Shown: positions 40,760 through 52,081, counted from the first letter of the stretch. The stretch: 64,000 nt of DNA from Tibeticola sediminis (GCF_003843835.1 NZ_RKQL01000002.1:357624-421623); one strand, 5' to 3'. Translations and numbers: made by a program. The notes: generated by a model not told the origin, from the sequence alone.

Positions 40760-42379
40760 TCACTCCCACTCAATCGTCGCCGGCGGCTTGCTGGAGACGT
40801 CGTAGACGACGCGGTTGATGCCGCGCACTTCGTTGATGATGCGGCTGCTCACCTTCTTGAGCAAGCTGTAGGGCAGCTCAGCCCAGTCGGCGGTCATGAA
40901 GTCGCTGGTTTGCACCGCGCGCAGGGCCACGACGTAGTCGTAGGTGCGGCCGTCGCCCATGACGCCCACGCTCTTGACGGGCAGGAACACGGCAAAGGCC
41001 TGGCTGGTCAGTTCGTACCAGGTCTTGCCGGAGTTGGGCTCGACGGTGGAGCGCAGCTCCTCGATGAAGATGGCGTCGGCGCGGCGCAGCAGGTCGGCGT
41101 ATTCTTTTTTGACTTCACCCAGGATGCGCACGCCCAGCCCCGGACCCGGGAAGGGGTGGCGATAGACCATGTCGTGCGGCAGCCCCAGGGCGAGGCCGAG
41201 TTCGCGCACCTCGTCCTTGAACAGGTCGCGCAGCGGCTCGAGCAGTTTGAGCCCAAGCTGCTCGGGCAGGCCGCCCACGTTGTGGTGGCTCTTGATGGTG
41301 ACGGCTTTCTTGCTTTTGGCGCCGCCCGATTCGATGACGTCCGGGTAAATCGTGCCCTGGGCGAGGAAGGTCGCGCCTTTGTGGCCATTGCCGCCGGCCT
41401 TGAGCTTTGCCGCCTCGGCCTTGAACACATCGACGAACAACCCGCCGATGATCTTGCGCTTTTGCTCGGGGTCGCTCACACCGGCCAGGCGGCTGAGGAA
41501 GAGTTCACTCGCGTCCACACGGATGACCTTGGCATGGAGCTTGCCCGCGAACATCTCCATCACCATGTCGCCCTCATTGAGCCGCAGCAACCCGTGGTCG
41601 ACGAACACGCAGGTGAGTTGGTCGCCGATGGCGCGGTGGATCAGGGCCGCGGCAACCGAGGAATCCACGCCGCCCGAGAGGCCAAGGATGACCTCTTCGT
41701 CCCCCACCTGTTGGCGGATCGCTTCGACCGCCTCGGCCACGTGGTCGTGCATCACCCAATCGGGCTCGGCGCCGCAGATCTCCAGCACGAAGCGCTCCAG
41801 AATCGCGCGCCCCTGCACGGTGTGGGTGACCTCGGGGTGGAACTGCACCGCATAGAAGCGCCGCGCCTCGTCGGCCATGCCCGCGATGGGGCAGCTCTCC
41901 GTGCTGGCCATGAGCTTGAAGCCCGGCGGCAGCTGCGTCACCTTGTCGCCGTGACTCATCCAGACTTTCAGCATGCCGTGGCCTTCGGGCGTGGTGAAGT
42001 CGGCAATGCCCTTGAGCAGCGCGGTATGGCCACGCGCACGGACTTCGGCATAGCCGAATTCGCGCTGGTGGCCGCCCTCGACCACCCCGCCAAGCTGCTG
42101 CGCCATGGTCTGCATGCCGTAGCAAATGCCGAGCACCGGCACGCCCAGCTCAAACACCGCCTGCGGCGCGCGGTCGGTCGATTCCTCATACGCGCTGGCA
42201 TGGCTGCCCGAGAGGATCACGCCCTTGAGCTTGCCATCGGCGGCATACGCGCGCACCCATTCGTCGCTCACGTCGCAGGGGTGAACTTCGCAATAAACGT
42301 GCATCTCGCGCACGCGCCGCGCGATGAGCTGCGTGACCTGGGAGCCGAAGTCGAGGATGAGGATTTTCGAGTGCTGCAT
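40760..42379 (-). CDS. guaA: GMP synthase (glutamine-hydrolysing)
   Basis: 539 residues. Converts XMP to GMP using glutamine and ATP. The class I amidotransferase domain has the nucleophile cysteine in VLGICYGMQ and His/Glu in [11 protein letters not shown]. The ATP-pyrophosphatase P-loop is [11 protein letters not shown]. The C-terminal dimerisation domain ends [21 protein letters not shown], the conserved terminus. It lies 62 bases after guaB, with an intrinsic terminator between. Confidence 0.97.
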   Translation of the reverse strand: MQHSKILILDFGSQVTQLIARRVREMHVYCEVHPCDVSDEWVRAYAADGKLKGVILSGSHASAYEESTDRAPQAVFELGVPVLGICYGMQTMAQQLGGVVEGGHQREFGYAEVRARGHTALLKGIADFTTPEGHGMLKVWMSHGDKVTQLPPGFKLMASTESCPIAGMADEARRFYAVQFHPEVTHTVQGRAILERFVLEICGAEPDWVMHDHVAEAVEAIRQQVGDEEVILGLSGGVDSSVAAALIHRAIGDQLTCVFVDHGLLRLNEGDMVMEMFAGKLHAKVIRVDASELFLSRLAGVSDPEQKRKIIGGLFVDVFKAEAAKLKAGGNGHKGATFLAQGTIYPDVIESGGAKSKKAVTIKSHHNVGGLPEQLGLKLLEPLRDLFKDEVRELGLALGLPHDMVYRHPFPGPGLGVRILGEVKKEYADLLRRADAIFIEELRSTVEPNSGKTWYELTSQAFAVFLPVKSVGVMGDGRTYDYVVALRAVQTSDFMTADWAELPYSLLKKVSSRIINEVRGINRVVYDVSSKPPATIEWE

Positions 42380-42392
42380 GACGACGTGCCTG

Positions 42393-42423
42393 AAAAAGAA
42401 AAAAGGGCCGCCTGCGGCAGCCC
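42393..42423 (-). terminator. Intrinsic terminator between guaB and guaA
   Basis: Leftward: GGGCTGCC-GCA-GGCGGCCC (eight pairs with one G-U) at 42405-42423, followed by a T6-C-T5 tract. It starts 18 bases after the guaB stop and ends 14 bases before the guaA ATG. Since no separate guaA promoter is obvious, it probably lowers guaA expression relative to guaB. Confidence 0.75.
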
Positions 42424-42441
42424 GATTGGGGTGGAGTGCGC

Positions 42442-44031
<1,590 letters not shown>

Positions 44032-44033
44032 TC

Positions 44034-44531
44034 ATGAAGCTCAAGAACCTGGCCTGGCTCATCGCCATCGGAATTTCATGTGCCCCGGCCTTCGGCCAAT
44101 GGCAGTGGCTCGACGCGAGCGGCCGCAAGGTCTACAGCGACCGGCCGCCGCCGGCAGAGGTGCCGGAAAAGAACATCCTGCGACGGCCAGGCCAAGTGCG
44201 CCCCACGAGCGAGGCTACGGAGCCCCCTGCCCCTGCATCGGCCGGCACCAAGCCCGCGGGTGGTGCCGCTGCGGCGGCTGAGGATCCACTCGAGAAAAAG
44301 AAGAAGGAAGCCGAGGCCGCCGAGGCGGCGAAGAAAAAGGCGGAAGAGGAAAAGCAGCGTCAGCTCAAAGCCGACAACTGTAAGCGGGCCAAGGCCGCCA
44401 AGGCTGCGCTGACTTCGGGCATGCGCATGGCGCGGATCAATGACAAGGGCGAACGCGAAATCCTCGACGACGCGGCACGCGCCGCCGAACTCAAGCGCAT
44501 CGACGAGGCCATTTTGGCCAACTGCGAGTAA
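44034..44531 (+). CDS. DUF4124-domain protein, exported
   Basis: 165 residues from the ATG at 44034. Signal peptide ([19 protein letters not shown]) followed directly by the DUF4124 motif [20 protein letters not shown] Pro/Ala/Gly linker follows and then a Lys/Glu-rich helix (about 85-120) and a C-terminal helical segment ending in ILANCE. DUF4124 proteins are periplasmic with unknown roles. It is divergent from guaB and converges with rnfH. Confidence 0.85.
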   Translation: MKLKNLAWLIAIGISCAPAFGQWQWLDASGRKVYSDRPPPAEVPEKNILRRPGQVRPTSEATEPPAPASAGTKPAGGAAAAAEDPLEKKKKEAEAAEAAKKKAEEEKQRQLKADNCKRAKAAKAALTSGMRMARINDKGEREILDDAARAAELKRIDEAILANCE

Positions 44532-44583
44532 GGACGACGCTGAGCCGGCCCCTGCTGCACCGCGGACGGCTGCGGGCCAGGTT

Positions 44584-44907
44584 TCAGTTTTTCTTCGGGG
44601 CCTTGGCGTGGGCGAAGAGGCCCGCCGTGCGCATGCCCTGCGCGCGAAAACGCTCGCGCCGGGCGACCTTCGGGTCGACCTTGAGCGGGCGACACACTTC
44701 GACCCGATCCCCTTCGCGCAGGCGCTGCGTGGGCTGTGCCCGCTGGCCCCAGACCGCAACCGTGCAAGCCCCCAAGTCCAGCGTGGGGAAGGCATCGAGC
44801 AAACCGCTCGCGGCAAGCGCTTCGCGCACCGTCGCGCCTGAATCCAGATCCAATTCCCGCAGCCAAAGCTGCCGTGGCGCGTGGGAATGAACGACCGTGA
44901 TGCGCAT
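44584..44907 (-). CDS. rnfH: RnfH family ubiquitin-like protein (UPF0125)
   Basis: 107 residues. Beta-grasp fold: [54 protein letters not shown] and [20 protein letters not shown], the family signature. Its position just downstream of ratA on the same strand is the standard ratA-rnfH arrangement near smpB. Role unknown; a toxin-antitoxin relation with RatA has been proposed but is not generally accepted. Confidence 0.9.
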   Translation of the reverse strand: MRITVVHSHAPRQLWLRELDLDSGATVREALAASGLLDAFPTLDLGACTVAVWGQRAQPTQRLREGDRVEVCRPLKVDPKVARRERFRAQGMRTAGLFAHAKAPKKN

Positions 44908-44915
44908 CGTGGGCC

Positions 44916-45356
44916 TCAGCCGTAAATTTGCTCCGCCCGCCGCACAAAGGCGTCGACCAGGCTCGATGCGATCTTGTCAAAGACCGGCCCCACGACGCTC
45001 GCAAGCGCACGGTTGTCGAAGCCGTACTCCAGACGCAATTCGACGCGACAGGCGCGTTGAGTCCCATCGCCCACCGGCAAAAAATGCCAGACGCCATCGA
45101 GCTTGGAAAACGGCCCCGAAACCAGCTGCATCGACACGCTGCGGTCGGGCTCGTGGCGATTGCGCGTGACAAAGACCTGGCGCACCCCACCAAAACCAAT
45201 ACCGACCTCCGCGACCATGCTGGTTTCGTCGCGTTCGAGCACGCGCGCGTGGTCGCACCACGGCAAAAACTGCGGATAACGTTCCACATCGGTCACCAGC
45301 GCAAACATTTCTGCCGGGCTGTACCAGATGAGGACGGACTTGTGGACGTTTTTCAT
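44916..45356 (-). CDS. ratA: RatA / COQ10-like START-domain protein
   Basis: 146 residues from the ATG at 45356; the longer frame runs back through smpB and is not real. SRPBCC fold, starting [20 protein letters not shown] and with [18 protein letters not shown], the COQ10/RatA signature. In E. coli RatA blocks 70S association when overproduced; eukaryotic relatives bind ubiquinone. Ends with [12 protein letters not shown]. It is divergent from smpB across 105 bases. Confidence 0.9.
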   Translation of the reverse strand: MKNVHKSVLIWYSPAEMFALVTDVERYPQFLPWCDHARVLERDETSMVAEVGIGFGGVRQVFVTRNRHEPDRSVSMQLVSGPFSKLDGVWHFLPVGDGTQRACRVELRLEYGFDNRALASVVGPVFDKIASSLVDAFVRRAEQIYG

Positions 45357-45461
45357 AGAATGCGCGACTCGGTGCCGATTGTAGGCACCGCACAGCGCGG
45401 ACAGCCGCCCTCGCCTCGCCTGCGGGCCGAGGCCGCCCGCCCGCACGATCCGCCTTCCCTC

Positions 45462-45941
45462 ATGGCCACCTCCAAAAACACTGCATCCAACACCCGCATC
45501 GCCGAGAACAAAAAGGCGGCCTTCAACTACTTCATCGAAGAGCGCTTCGAGGCGGGCATGGTGCTCGAGGGCTGGGAGGTCAAAGCCCTGCGCGCGGGCA
45601 AAGTGCAGCTCACCGATGGCTATGTGGTCATCCGCAACGGCGAGCTGTTTCTGATCGGCTGCCAAATCACCCCTTTGAGGACCGCCTCCACCCACGTCAC
45701 CGCAGACCCGACCCGCACCCGCAAGCTGCTGCTGCACAAGGATGAAATCCGGCGCCTCGTCGGCAAGGTCGAGCAGAAGGGCTACACCCTCGTCCCGCTG
45801 AACCTGCACTGGAAGAACGGCCGCGTGAAATGCGAAATCGGTCTGGCCAAAGGCAAGGCCGAGCACGACAAGCGCGACACCATCAAGGAGCGCGAGGGCA
45901 AGCGCGAGGTGGAGCGAGCGATGAAGTCGCGCCACCGGTAA
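45462..45941 (+). CDS. smpB: SsrA-binding protein SmpB
   Basis: 159 residues from the ATG at 45462. OB-fold protein that carries tmRNA to stalled ribosomes. [38 protein letters not shown] and the basic C-terminal tail ([20 protein letters not shown]) are characteristic. tmRNA itself is not in the window. The stop is followed by T6 but without a clear stem. Confidence 0.96.
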   Translation: MATSKNTASNTRIAENKKAAFNYFIEERFEAGMVLEGWEVKALRAGKVQLTDGYVVIRNGELFLIGCQITPLRTASTHVTADPTRTRKLLLHKDEIRRLVGKVEQKGYTLVPLNLHWKNGRVKCEIGLAKGKAEHDKRDTIKEREGKREVERAMKSRHR

Positions 45942-46035
45942 TTTTTTGCTGGCGCGGGAATAAAACCCACTCAGCGCGTGTTCATGAGAGGACAGCCCTG
46001 CTGTCATTCGATCCCCCCACCAACCGGAGTCGCTC

Positions 46036-46089
46036 ATGAAACACCTTTACGCCACCGCCACCCTCACCCTTGCCCTGCTCTCAGCCTAA
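46036..46089 (+). pseudogene. Truncated signal-peptide gene cut off by the class C element
   Basis: An ATG with GGAG upstream encodes KHLYATATLTLALLSA and then meets TAA, whose first two bases are the TA flank of the class C element. The peptide is exactly a signal sequence with no mature protein. The rest of the gene is not found beyond the element. No other gene occupies 45942-46396 apart from this and the matching fragment at 46363. Confidence 0.6.
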
Positions 46090-46317
46090 ATCCGGCAGTT
46101 GGGCGCGCCCGGGCAGGTCGTCATCGGGCGCGCGGGCAAGGCGCAAACCACAGCCATGGCGGGTGTCATGGCGAGGATTTGCAACGCCGCCCCCGCGCCC
46201 GAGGGCGACTCGAACGGGTGCGCAGCGCTCACCCAAACGGTGAACGGCCTCCGTGCCGAAAACTGTTCAAACATCAACACCTTGCATTCAGCGAAAAGCG
46301 GTCAACTGCCGGATTTA
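46087..46317. repeat. Class C element, copy 1 (227 bp) with TA flanks
   Basis: The element is 46089-46315 between TA dinucleotides at 46087-46088 and 46316-46317. With the flanking TA the ends read TAAATCCGGCAGTTG on both sides (inverted). The eight bases ATCCGGCA recur near the ends of the resident IS630 element. The shared 49-bp core lies at 46140-46188. The arms are unequal (51 and 127 bp). There is no coding capacity. The second copy starts at 63837. Confidence 0.8.
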
Positions 46318-46363
46318 GGATCAAGGCTGCCCCAGCCAGCATACTCACGAAACGAACACTCAT
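46274..46363 (-). pseudogene. Truncated small membrane or secreted protein gene, reading into the class C element
   Basis: The ATG at 46363 has a perfect AGGAGG seven bases upstream. It encodes SVRFVSMLAGAALIL, a signal or membrane helix, then runs into the class C end and stops after 29 codons (NPAVDRFSLNARC is element-derived). It follows the unknown membrane protein gene by 33 bases on the same strand and was probably its operon partner before the insertion. Confidence 0.6.
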
Positions 46364-46396
46364 CGAATTACCTCCTTTAAAAATCAGTTGAAAAAA

Positions 46397-47158
46397 TCAG
46401 GGCTTTTCCAATCGCTCCAGCAGCTTGTAAGCCAGTGCAACGGACAGGGAAATGTCATCTACCGGACGGGCTTTCTTGGCAGCCATCACGACCAAAAGCG
46501 CTCCGGGAAGCACCAAGGCACCCACGGTGATCCAGGGGATGCCAAAGACGAATGTGGAAATGGCCGTGGCGATGCCGACGCCGGTTCCAGTGGCCACCAG
46601 GACGCCAGCAATGACCATCAAAGCGCCCACACCACCCAGGCCTGTGGTGGACAGCAGTTCATAGATTTGCCGGTAGTTACGTGAATCGCCTGTCAGCAGG
46701 TCATGCATGGCTTTCAGGGTGGATGCAATGTCCGCTTTGTGGGTGTCGCCGTACAGGTCAAGACACCGTTTGCCCCAGACGGCTACCACGCCCAGGGCTT
46801 GGTTCTTGAGGTCTTTGCCTTTAGCCTCCAGCAGGGTCAGGCGGTCCAGGTTGATGTTCAGCTCATCCCGTAACACCTGTGCAGCGGGCAAGCTAGCATC
46901 TTCCTGACGGATGTAGTGTTGGGTGCCTGCCTCGTAGGTGAAGGCCGCCTTGGATGTGCCCACTACCTCGTTGACGGTGGCCAGAAAGTCTTTGCCGAAT
47001 GCCTGCTTCAGGGCTTCTATGGCAGTGGCTCCGCTGGCCATGGCTGTGGCGGCCTGTTCCAGGCGTTTAGAGCCATCCTTGCGGCTTCCCAAGGCTTGGA
47101 TCAACCTTTCGGCAGCAGGCTTGCCGAACAGTGTTGCCAGTGACAGTACGAGTGACAA
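46397..47158 (-). CDS. Unknown protein with two C-terminal transmembrane helices, atypical base composition
   Basis: 253 residues, TTG start at 47158 with a GGAAGG site. Residues 1-165 are soluble and mainly helical (AAERLIQALGSRKDGSKRLEQ-like, LRDELNINLDRLTLLEAKGK). Residues about 174-197 and 200-226 are Gly-rich hydrophobic helices (GVGALMVIAGVLVATGTGVG; TVGALVLPGALLVVMAA) forming a hairpin. The final 25 residues are charged. I do not recognise a family; the glycine-rich hairpin resembles membrane-inserting domains in general. Its GC content is visibly lower than its neighbours, and it sits next to a mobile element, so acquisition by transfer is likely. Confidence 0.75.
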   Translation of the reverse strand: MSLVLSLATLFGKPAAERLIQALGSRKDGSKRLEQAATAMASGATAIEALKQAFGKDFLATVNEVVGTSKAAFTYEAGTQHYIRQEDASLPAAQVLRDELNINLDRLTLLEAKGKDLKNQALGVVAVWGKRCLDLYGDTHKADIASTLKAMHDLLTGDSRNYRQIYELLSTTGLGGVGALMVIAGVLVATGTGVGIATAISTFVFGIPWITVGALVLPGALLVVMAAKKARPVDDISLSVALAYKLLERLEKP

Positions 47159-47254
47159 GGTCCTTCCTTTCGTTTTAATCGCATGGATCTTCCGGGACTT
47201 GACGCCTAGGCAGCTGCAGGCCGGATGCGCGCGCGAAGCTGGGTCAGCCCGACC

Positions 47255-48355
47255 TCAAGCCAGCGTGCGCAAGGGATGCGCCCATGCGGGCCACGGGCTG
47301 ATGAAGAACGGGGCGACCATCTCGGGAGTGATGTCTTCGATCCGGGCCGGATTCCAGCGCGGGTTGTGGTCTTTGTCGATGGCGAGGGCGCGCACACCTT
47401 CGACGGTTTCGCTCGTCGCGCCGCGGCGCCCAAGGTGGGCCATGTCGAAGCAGTGGCGCACCAGGTCGCGTTCCATGCGCAGGTCGTCGGCCAGGCCCAT
47501 CGAGCGCGCGCGGCGGATTTGTTCGAGCACGACATGCAGCATCAGCGGCGAACGCTTGCGCAGCACGGCGGCCGTCTCCTGCGCCCAGGCGTCGCTGGTG
47601 GCGGCTTCGAGCGCATGCACGATCTGGGGCAGCGTTTCCAAGCCGAAATAGGCATTGATTTTCGGCAACGCCAGCGTGAAACGGTCGGTGTTTGCTACAA
47701 AAAACGTACGAATCCAATGCTCGACGGCCGCGCCGGACTCAAACGGCGTGTGCTGTAGCGTGTCCCACAACACCTCCAGCCGCGCGGCTTCCATGCAGCC
47801 ATCGGCCAAGGCGGCGTAGACCGCGTCGCTGCCACTGAGTGTCTGGCCGGTCAGCGCCAGATATTCGCCGAGATGTCCCGGGCAACGGCTGAGGAAGTAG
47901 CCGCCGCCGACATCGGGAAACAAGCCGATCTGCGTCTCGGGCATGGCCATGCGGGTGCGCTGCGTGGTCACGCGCAGGCTCGCGCCCTGGCTGATGCCCA
48001 TGCCGCCACCCATGACCACGCCGTCCATCAGCGCGATATACGGCTTGGGATAGGTGTGGATGAGGTGGTTGAGGCTGTACTCCTCGGTAAAGAAGTCCTC
48101 GAGCCGCGGATCGCCCTCCAAGGCCGCGCGGTGGAAGAAGCGGATGTCGCCGCCGGCGCAAAAGGCCCCGAACGGCCCGTCTTTTCCCATGCCACGAACC
48201 GCGACGGCCAGCACCGCCGGATCGCTGCGCCACTCGAGCAAAGCGCCCGTGAGCGCGCGGATCATCTCCAGCGACAAGGCGTTGAGCGCCTTGGGCCGGT
48301 TGAGCGTGATGCAGCCAACGCGGCCACGCAGTTCGAGCAGCACTTCTTCAGGCAC
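47255..48355 (-). CDS. 3-hydroxyisobutyryl-CoA hydrolase-like enoyl-CoA hydratase family protein
   Basis: 366 residues from the GTG at 48355, which has GGAGG seven bases upstream and overlaps the DMT transporter stop by eight bases. Crotonase fold: oxyanion loops FCAGGDIRFFHRAALEGD and MGGGMGISQGASLRV, with Glu140 and Asp148 in PETQIGLFPDVGGGYFLSR, the pattern of HIBCH-type hydrolases that act in valine catabolism. The C-terminal extension ending PRWNPARIEDI matches that group. Residues 218-235 contain a class D repeat. Activity as a hydrolase rather than an isomerase is inferred. Confidence 0.85.
   Translation of the reverse strand: MPEEVLLELRGRVGCITLNRPKALNALSLEMIRALTGALLEWRSDPAVLAVAVRGMGKDGPFGAFCAGGDIRFFHRAALEGDPRLEDFFTEEYSLNHLIHTYPKPYIALMDGVVMGGGMGISQGASLRVTTQRTRMAMPETQIGLFPDVGGGYFLSRCPGHLGEYLALTGQTLSGSDAVYAALADGCMEAARLEVLWDTLQHTPFESGAAVEHWIRTFFVANTDRFTLALPKINAYFGLETLPQIVHALEAATSDAWAQETAAVLRKRSPLMLHVVLEQIRRARSMGLADDLRMERDLVRHCFDMAHLGRRGATSETVEGVRALAIDKDHNPRWNPARIEDITPEMVAPFFISPWPAWAHPLRTLA
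47655..47710. repeat. Class D short repeat inside the acyl-CoA hydrolase gene
   Basis: TAGCA-N17-GCTGGC on the minus strand (GCCAGC at 47670-47675, TGCTA at 47693-47697), with a six-A run beyond it. In frame it gives FFVANTDRFTLALPKINA. The stretch TTTCACGC beside the signature is shared with the amidase copy. Confidence 0.55.
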
Positions 48356-49295
48356 GGTTTTGCCTCCATCCGAACCATTCGTTGAACAACAGCGCGCTGA
48401 TGACGAGCGCGCCACCGGTGAGCACCTCCGCCCCGGGGCGTTCGCCCGCGCCGAGCCAGGCCAGCAGAATGCCGAAGATCACCTCCAGCAGACCCAGCAG
48501 TGCCACCTCGGGTGCCATGAGCGCGCGGGTGCAAACCACGGCGAGCGACGACGGAATCGCCAGTTGGAACAGACCCAGCGCCGCGAGCAGCGTCAGATCA
48601 TGCGCGCTGGCCTGAAACGGCCAGGCCAATGGCAGCGTGACCAGGCTCGAAACCACCGCGCCGATGAGCACCGCGGGGATCAAATCGACCTCCTGCCCCT
48701 GTGCGTGCGCATGCTGCGTCAGCGTCCAATTGGCCGCCCCCGAGAGTGGCACGAGCAGCGCCACCAGCGTACCCCAGAAGTTCGCGCCTTGCGCGAGCCG
48801 GGTCCCGTACATGGTGGCAATACCGAGGCCCGCCACGACAATGGCAAGCCAGGTGCGCACGGGCAGCCGGTGGCCAATGAAAACACGCGAGGCAAGCGCC
48901 GTGAACAATGGGGCGAGCGCCATGGTCACGAGGACATTGGCCACGGTCGTGAGCGTGATGGCGAGCATGAAAAACGTAAACATGCCCGCCCAGCACAGGC
49001 CCGACAGCCACAAGGCCCAACCGCCCTTGCGCATGCGCGCATACACGCCCCTGCCCTGCGTGAGCGGCAGCAGCACCAGGAGGCTGAGCACGGTGAAAAA
49101 GCTGCGCCAGAAGGTCACCTCCCAGCTGCGCGCCTGCTCCAGATGGCGCGTCACCACGCCGGCGGTCGACCAAAGCAGCGTCACCAGCACCATCAGCGCC
49201 ACGGCCTGCGCGTGGCTGAGGCCGGCGCCTCGTGCGGCGCTCGCAGAGCCTTCGGCGGACTCAGGCTCCTTCGCGGCTGGCGCGTTTGCGTTCAT
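48348..49295 (-). CDS. EamA/DMT-superfamily exporter
   Basis: 315 residues, ten predicted transmembrane helices in two EamA repeats (LVTLLWSTAGVVTRHLEQAR; LPLSGAANWTLTQHAHAQGQ). The ATG at 49295 (AAGGA upstream) lies 35 bases inside typA, so translation is coupled to it. Substrate unknown; the superfamily moves amino acids, nucleotide sugars or drugs. The stop overlaps the start of the acyl-CoA hydrolase gene. Confidence 0.85.
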   Translation of the reverse strand: MNANAPAAKEPESAEGSASAARGAGLSHAQAVALMVLVTLLWSTAGVVTRHLEQARSWEVTFWRSFFTVLSLLVLLPLTQGRGVYARMRKGGWALWLSGLCWAGMFTFFMLAITLTTVANVLVTMALAPLFTALASRVFIGHRLPVRTWLAIVVAGLGIATMYGTRLAQGANFWGTLVALLVPLSGAANWTLTQHAHAQGQEVDLIPAVLIGAVVSSLVTLPLAWPFQASAHDLTLLAALGLFQLAIPSSLAVVCTRALMAPEVALLGLLEVIFGILLAWLGAGERPGAEVLTGGALVISALLFNEWFGWRQNRA

Positions 49296-51090
49296 GTTCC
49301 TTGAGGTAACGCTTGCGCAGTCGGATGCTCTTGGGTGTGATCTCGACCAGCTCATCGTCGTCGATGAACTCGACGCCGTATTCCAACGTGAGCTCGATCG
49401 GCGGGGTGATCTTGATCGCGTCCTCCTTGCCGCTGACCCGGAAGTTGGTGAGCTGCTTGGTGCGCGTCGCGTTGACGACCAGATCGTTCTCGCGGTTGTG
49501 GATGCCGACGATCATGCCTTCATAAACCGGGTCGCCGGCCTTCACGAACATACGGCCGCGATCGTCGAGTTTGCCGAGCGCGTAGGTGAAGATTTCGCCG
49601 TCGTCCATCGAGATCAGCACACCGTTTTTCCGCCCGCCGATCTCCCCCTTGTGCGGCTCGTAGCGGTCGAAGATGTTCGAGATCAGCCCACTGCCACGTG
49701 TGAGGTTGAGGAACTCATTCGAGAAACCAATCAGGCCGCGCGCCGGGATGCGGTACTCGAGCCGCACGCGCCCTCGGCCGTCGGGCTCCATGTTGATGAG
49801 TTCGCCTTTGCGCTCGCCCAGCGCCTGCATCACGCCCCCCTGGTGCTGCTCCTCGATGTCCACCGTCACGAGCTCGATCGGCTCGCATTTGACGCCGTCG
49901 ATCTCCTTGAACACCACGCGCGGCTTGGACACGGCGAGTTCGTAGCCTTCGCGCCGCATGTTCTCGAGCAAAATGGTCAGGTGCAGCTCCCCGCGGCCCG
50001 AGACTTCGAACACGCCCTCTTCGTCCGTCTCGCGCACGCGCAGCGCGACGTTGGATTGCAGCTCCTTCTGCAGACGGTCCCAGAGTTGGCGGCTGGTGAC
50101 GAACTTGCCCTCGCGCCCGGCCAGCGGGCTGGTGTTGACGCAGAAATTCATCGTCAGCGTGGGCTCATCGACCCGCAACATCGGCAGCGGCGCGGGACGC
50201 TCGGGGTCGGTAATGGTCACGCCGATGCCCAGATCGGCGATGCCGTTGACGAGCACGATGTCACCTGGCCCGGCTTCGGTGACCTGGATGCGGTCCAGCC
50301 CTTGGAAGGTCAAGACCTGGTTGATGCGGCCCTTGAAGCTACGTCCGTCGGGCCCCTCCATTACCAACACATCCATGCCCGGCCGCACGGTGCCGGCGTT
50401 GATGCGACCCACGCCGATGCGGCCGACGAAGCTGTTGTAGTCGAGCGCCGAAATCTGCAGCTGCAGCGGCGCCTGCGGGTCACCCTCGTGGGCCGGAACA
50501 TGCTTCAAGATCGTGTCGAACAGCGCCGACATATCTGGCCCCCACTGCTCGCCGGGCTCGCCCTCTTCGAGCGAAGACCAGCCGTTGATGCCCGAGGCAT
50601 AAACCACCGGGAAATCGAGCTGCTCGTCGGTCGCCCCGAGCTTGTCGAACAGGTCGAACGCCGCGTTGATGACGCGGTCGCAATTGGCGCCAGGCTTGTC
50701 AACCTTGTTGACCACGACGATGGGCTTGAGCCCCAATGCCAGCGCTTTTTTGGTGACGAAGCGCGTCTGCGGCATCGGCCCTTCCTGCGCGTCGATCAGC
50801 AGCACCACGCCGTCGACCATGGACAGCGCGCGCTCGACCTCACCGCCAAAGTCCGCGTGGCCGGGCGTGTCGACGATGTTGATGTGGGTGCCTTTCCAGC
50901 TCACGGCGCAGTTCTTCGCCAGGATGGTGATGCCGCGCTCGCGCTCTAGGGCGTTGTTGTCCATCACCGTGTCGACGACCTTCTCGTGCTCGGCAAAGGT
51001 GCCCGACTGGCGCAGCAATTGGTCGACCATGGTGGTTTTGCCGTGGTCCACGTGCGCGATGATCGCGATGTTTCGAATCTGTCTCGTCAT
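49261..51090 (-). CDS. typA: Translational GTPase TypA (BipA)
   Basis: 609 residues. G1 [11 protein letters not shown], the switch I and [15 protein letters not shown]3, NKVDKPGA G4, then domain II, EF-G-like domains III and V, and the C-terminal BipA domain (LGVISN-type, [19 protein letters not shown]). BipA assists 50S assembly and stress-related translation. It lies 22 bases after truB, as an extension of the rimP-nusA-infB operon. Confidence 0.96.
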   Translation of the reverse strand: MTRQIRNIAIIAHVDHGKTTMVDQLLRQSGTFAEHEKVVDTVMDNNALERERGITILAKNCAVSWKGTHINIVDTPGHADFGGEVERALSMVDGVVLLIDAQEGPMPQTRFVTKKALALGLKPIVVVNKVDKPGANCDRVINAAFDLFDKLGATDEQLDFPVVYASGINGWSSLEEGEPGEQWGPDMSALFDTILKHVPAHEGDPQAPLQLQISALDYNSFVGRIGVGRINAGTVRPGMDVLVMEGPDGRSFKGRINQVLTFQGLDRIQVTEAGPGDIVLVNGIADLGIGVTITDPERPAPLPMLRVDEPTLTMNFCVNTSPLAGREGKFVTSRQLWDRLQKELQSNVALRVRETDEEGVFEVSGRGELHLTILLENMRREGYELAVSKPRVVFKEIDGVKCEPIELVTVDIEEQHQGGVMQALGERKGELINMEPDGRGRVRLEYRIPARGLIGFSNEFLNLTRGSGLISNIFDRYEPHKGEIGGRKNGVLISMDDGEIFTYALGKLDDRGRMFVKAGDPVYEGMIVGIHNRENDLVVNATRTKQLTNFRVSGKEDAIKITPPIELTLEYGVEFIDDDELVEITPKSIRLRKRYLKEHERKRASREGA

Positions 51091-51112
51091 GCCATTTCCT
51101 CTGCCCTAGGGC

Positions 51113-52078
51113 TCAATCGCCCGCAGGCGTTTCCAAAATTTCCAAAATCTGTTCAATTTCGACCGGGCTCAAAAGCCGCCGCGGAATCAGCTCCCCGCCG
51201 CGAACCTCACCCGTGCCCAGCAGCGCGCGCGGCTGGCTCCCGTAGACCGCCACCAAGGGCGCGTCCGGCCACGCGCCCCGCCGACGCATCCCGCTCAGAA
51301 AACGCCCCGCATCCTCGCTGGAAAGCACGACTGGGGGACAGCCTGAGAGCAGATCCTCCACCGGCCGAAGCAAGCCCAGCCGCTCGTCTTCCGCGCAGGT
51401 CTCGATCTGCTCCAGGGTCAGCGCTGCATCGAGGGCGAACGGTCCCGTGGCCACCCGCCGCAGCGCCGTCAGGTGGGCGCCACAGCCGAGCGCCTCGCCG
51501 ATGTCCTCGGCCAAGGTACGGATGTAGGTTCCCTTGCTGCATTTGACTCTGATTTCTATAGCATCAAAGCCTTGATTTGCGCCGGCATCCAGCCATTGAA
51601 GCTCGAAAATCGTGACCGGGCGTGCCTCGCGCTCGACGGCGACTCCCTCGCGGGCATATTCATACAGCGCCCGCCCATCGTGCTTGAGTGCGCTGTGCAT
51701 CGGCGGCACCTGCAGAATCGGCCCCGTAAACTGGGCAAGAACGCGGTGGATGTCATCGGCATCGTGCACGATCGGGCGCACGCGAACGACTTCGCCTTCC
51801 GCGTCTCCGGTCGTCGTCTGGACCCCTAAGCGCAAGCGCGCGTGATAAGTCTTGTCGGCATCGAGATGAAGCTGGCTGAACTTCGTTGCCGCGCCGAAAC
51901 ACACCGGCAGCACCCCGGAAGCCAGCGGATCCAAGGTGCCGGTATGGCCCGCCTTCTCGGCCCGAAGCAGCCACTTCACCCGCTGCAGCGCATCATTGCT
52001 CGACAGGCCCAGCGGCTTGTCGAGCAGCAGCACCCCATGCACCGGGCGCCGCGGCACCCGAGTGCGCGAACGCGGCAT
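51113..52078 (-). CDS. truB: tRNA pseudouridine-55 synthase TruB
   Basis: 321 residues. Catalytic Asp50 in HTGTLDPLASGVLPVCFG; KCSKGTYIRTLAEDIGEALG for substrate contact. A C-terminal PUA-like domain starts near PPVVLSSEDAGRF. Residues about 162-177 (LDAGANQGFDAIEIRV) replace the usual short connector and come from a class D repeat. It modifies U55 of elongator tRNAs. It lies three bases after rbfA. Confidence 0.95.
   Translation of the reverse strand: MPRSRTRVPRRPVHGVLLLDKPLGLSSNDALQRVKWLLRAEKAGHTGTLDPLASGVLPVCFGAATKFSQLHLDADKTYHARLRLGVQTTTGDAEGEVVRVRPIVHDADDIHRVLAQFTGPILQVPPMHSALKHDGRALYEYAREGVAVEREARPVTIFELQWLDAGANQGFDAIEIRVKCSKGTYIRTLAEDIGEALGCGAHLTALRRVATGPFALDAALTLEQIETCAEDERLGLLRPVEDLLSGCPPVVLSSEDAGRFLSGMRRRGAWPDAPLVAVYGSQPRALLGTGEVRGGELIPRRLLSPVEIEQILEILETPAGD
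51545..51600. repeat. Class D short repeat inside truB
   Basis: TAGCA (51559-51563), 17 bases, GCCGGC (51581-51586) on the plus strand, so it is antisense to truB. The translated insert is short and lies just before the conserved KCSKGTYIRT loop. The weakest sequence match of the five, but with identical spacing. Confidence 0.5.
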
Positions 52079-52081
52079 GTG

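Noticed and set aside
48637..50949. A 770-codon plus-strand frame opposite typA
   Set aside because: Antisense shadow of typA; no motif or ribosome site.
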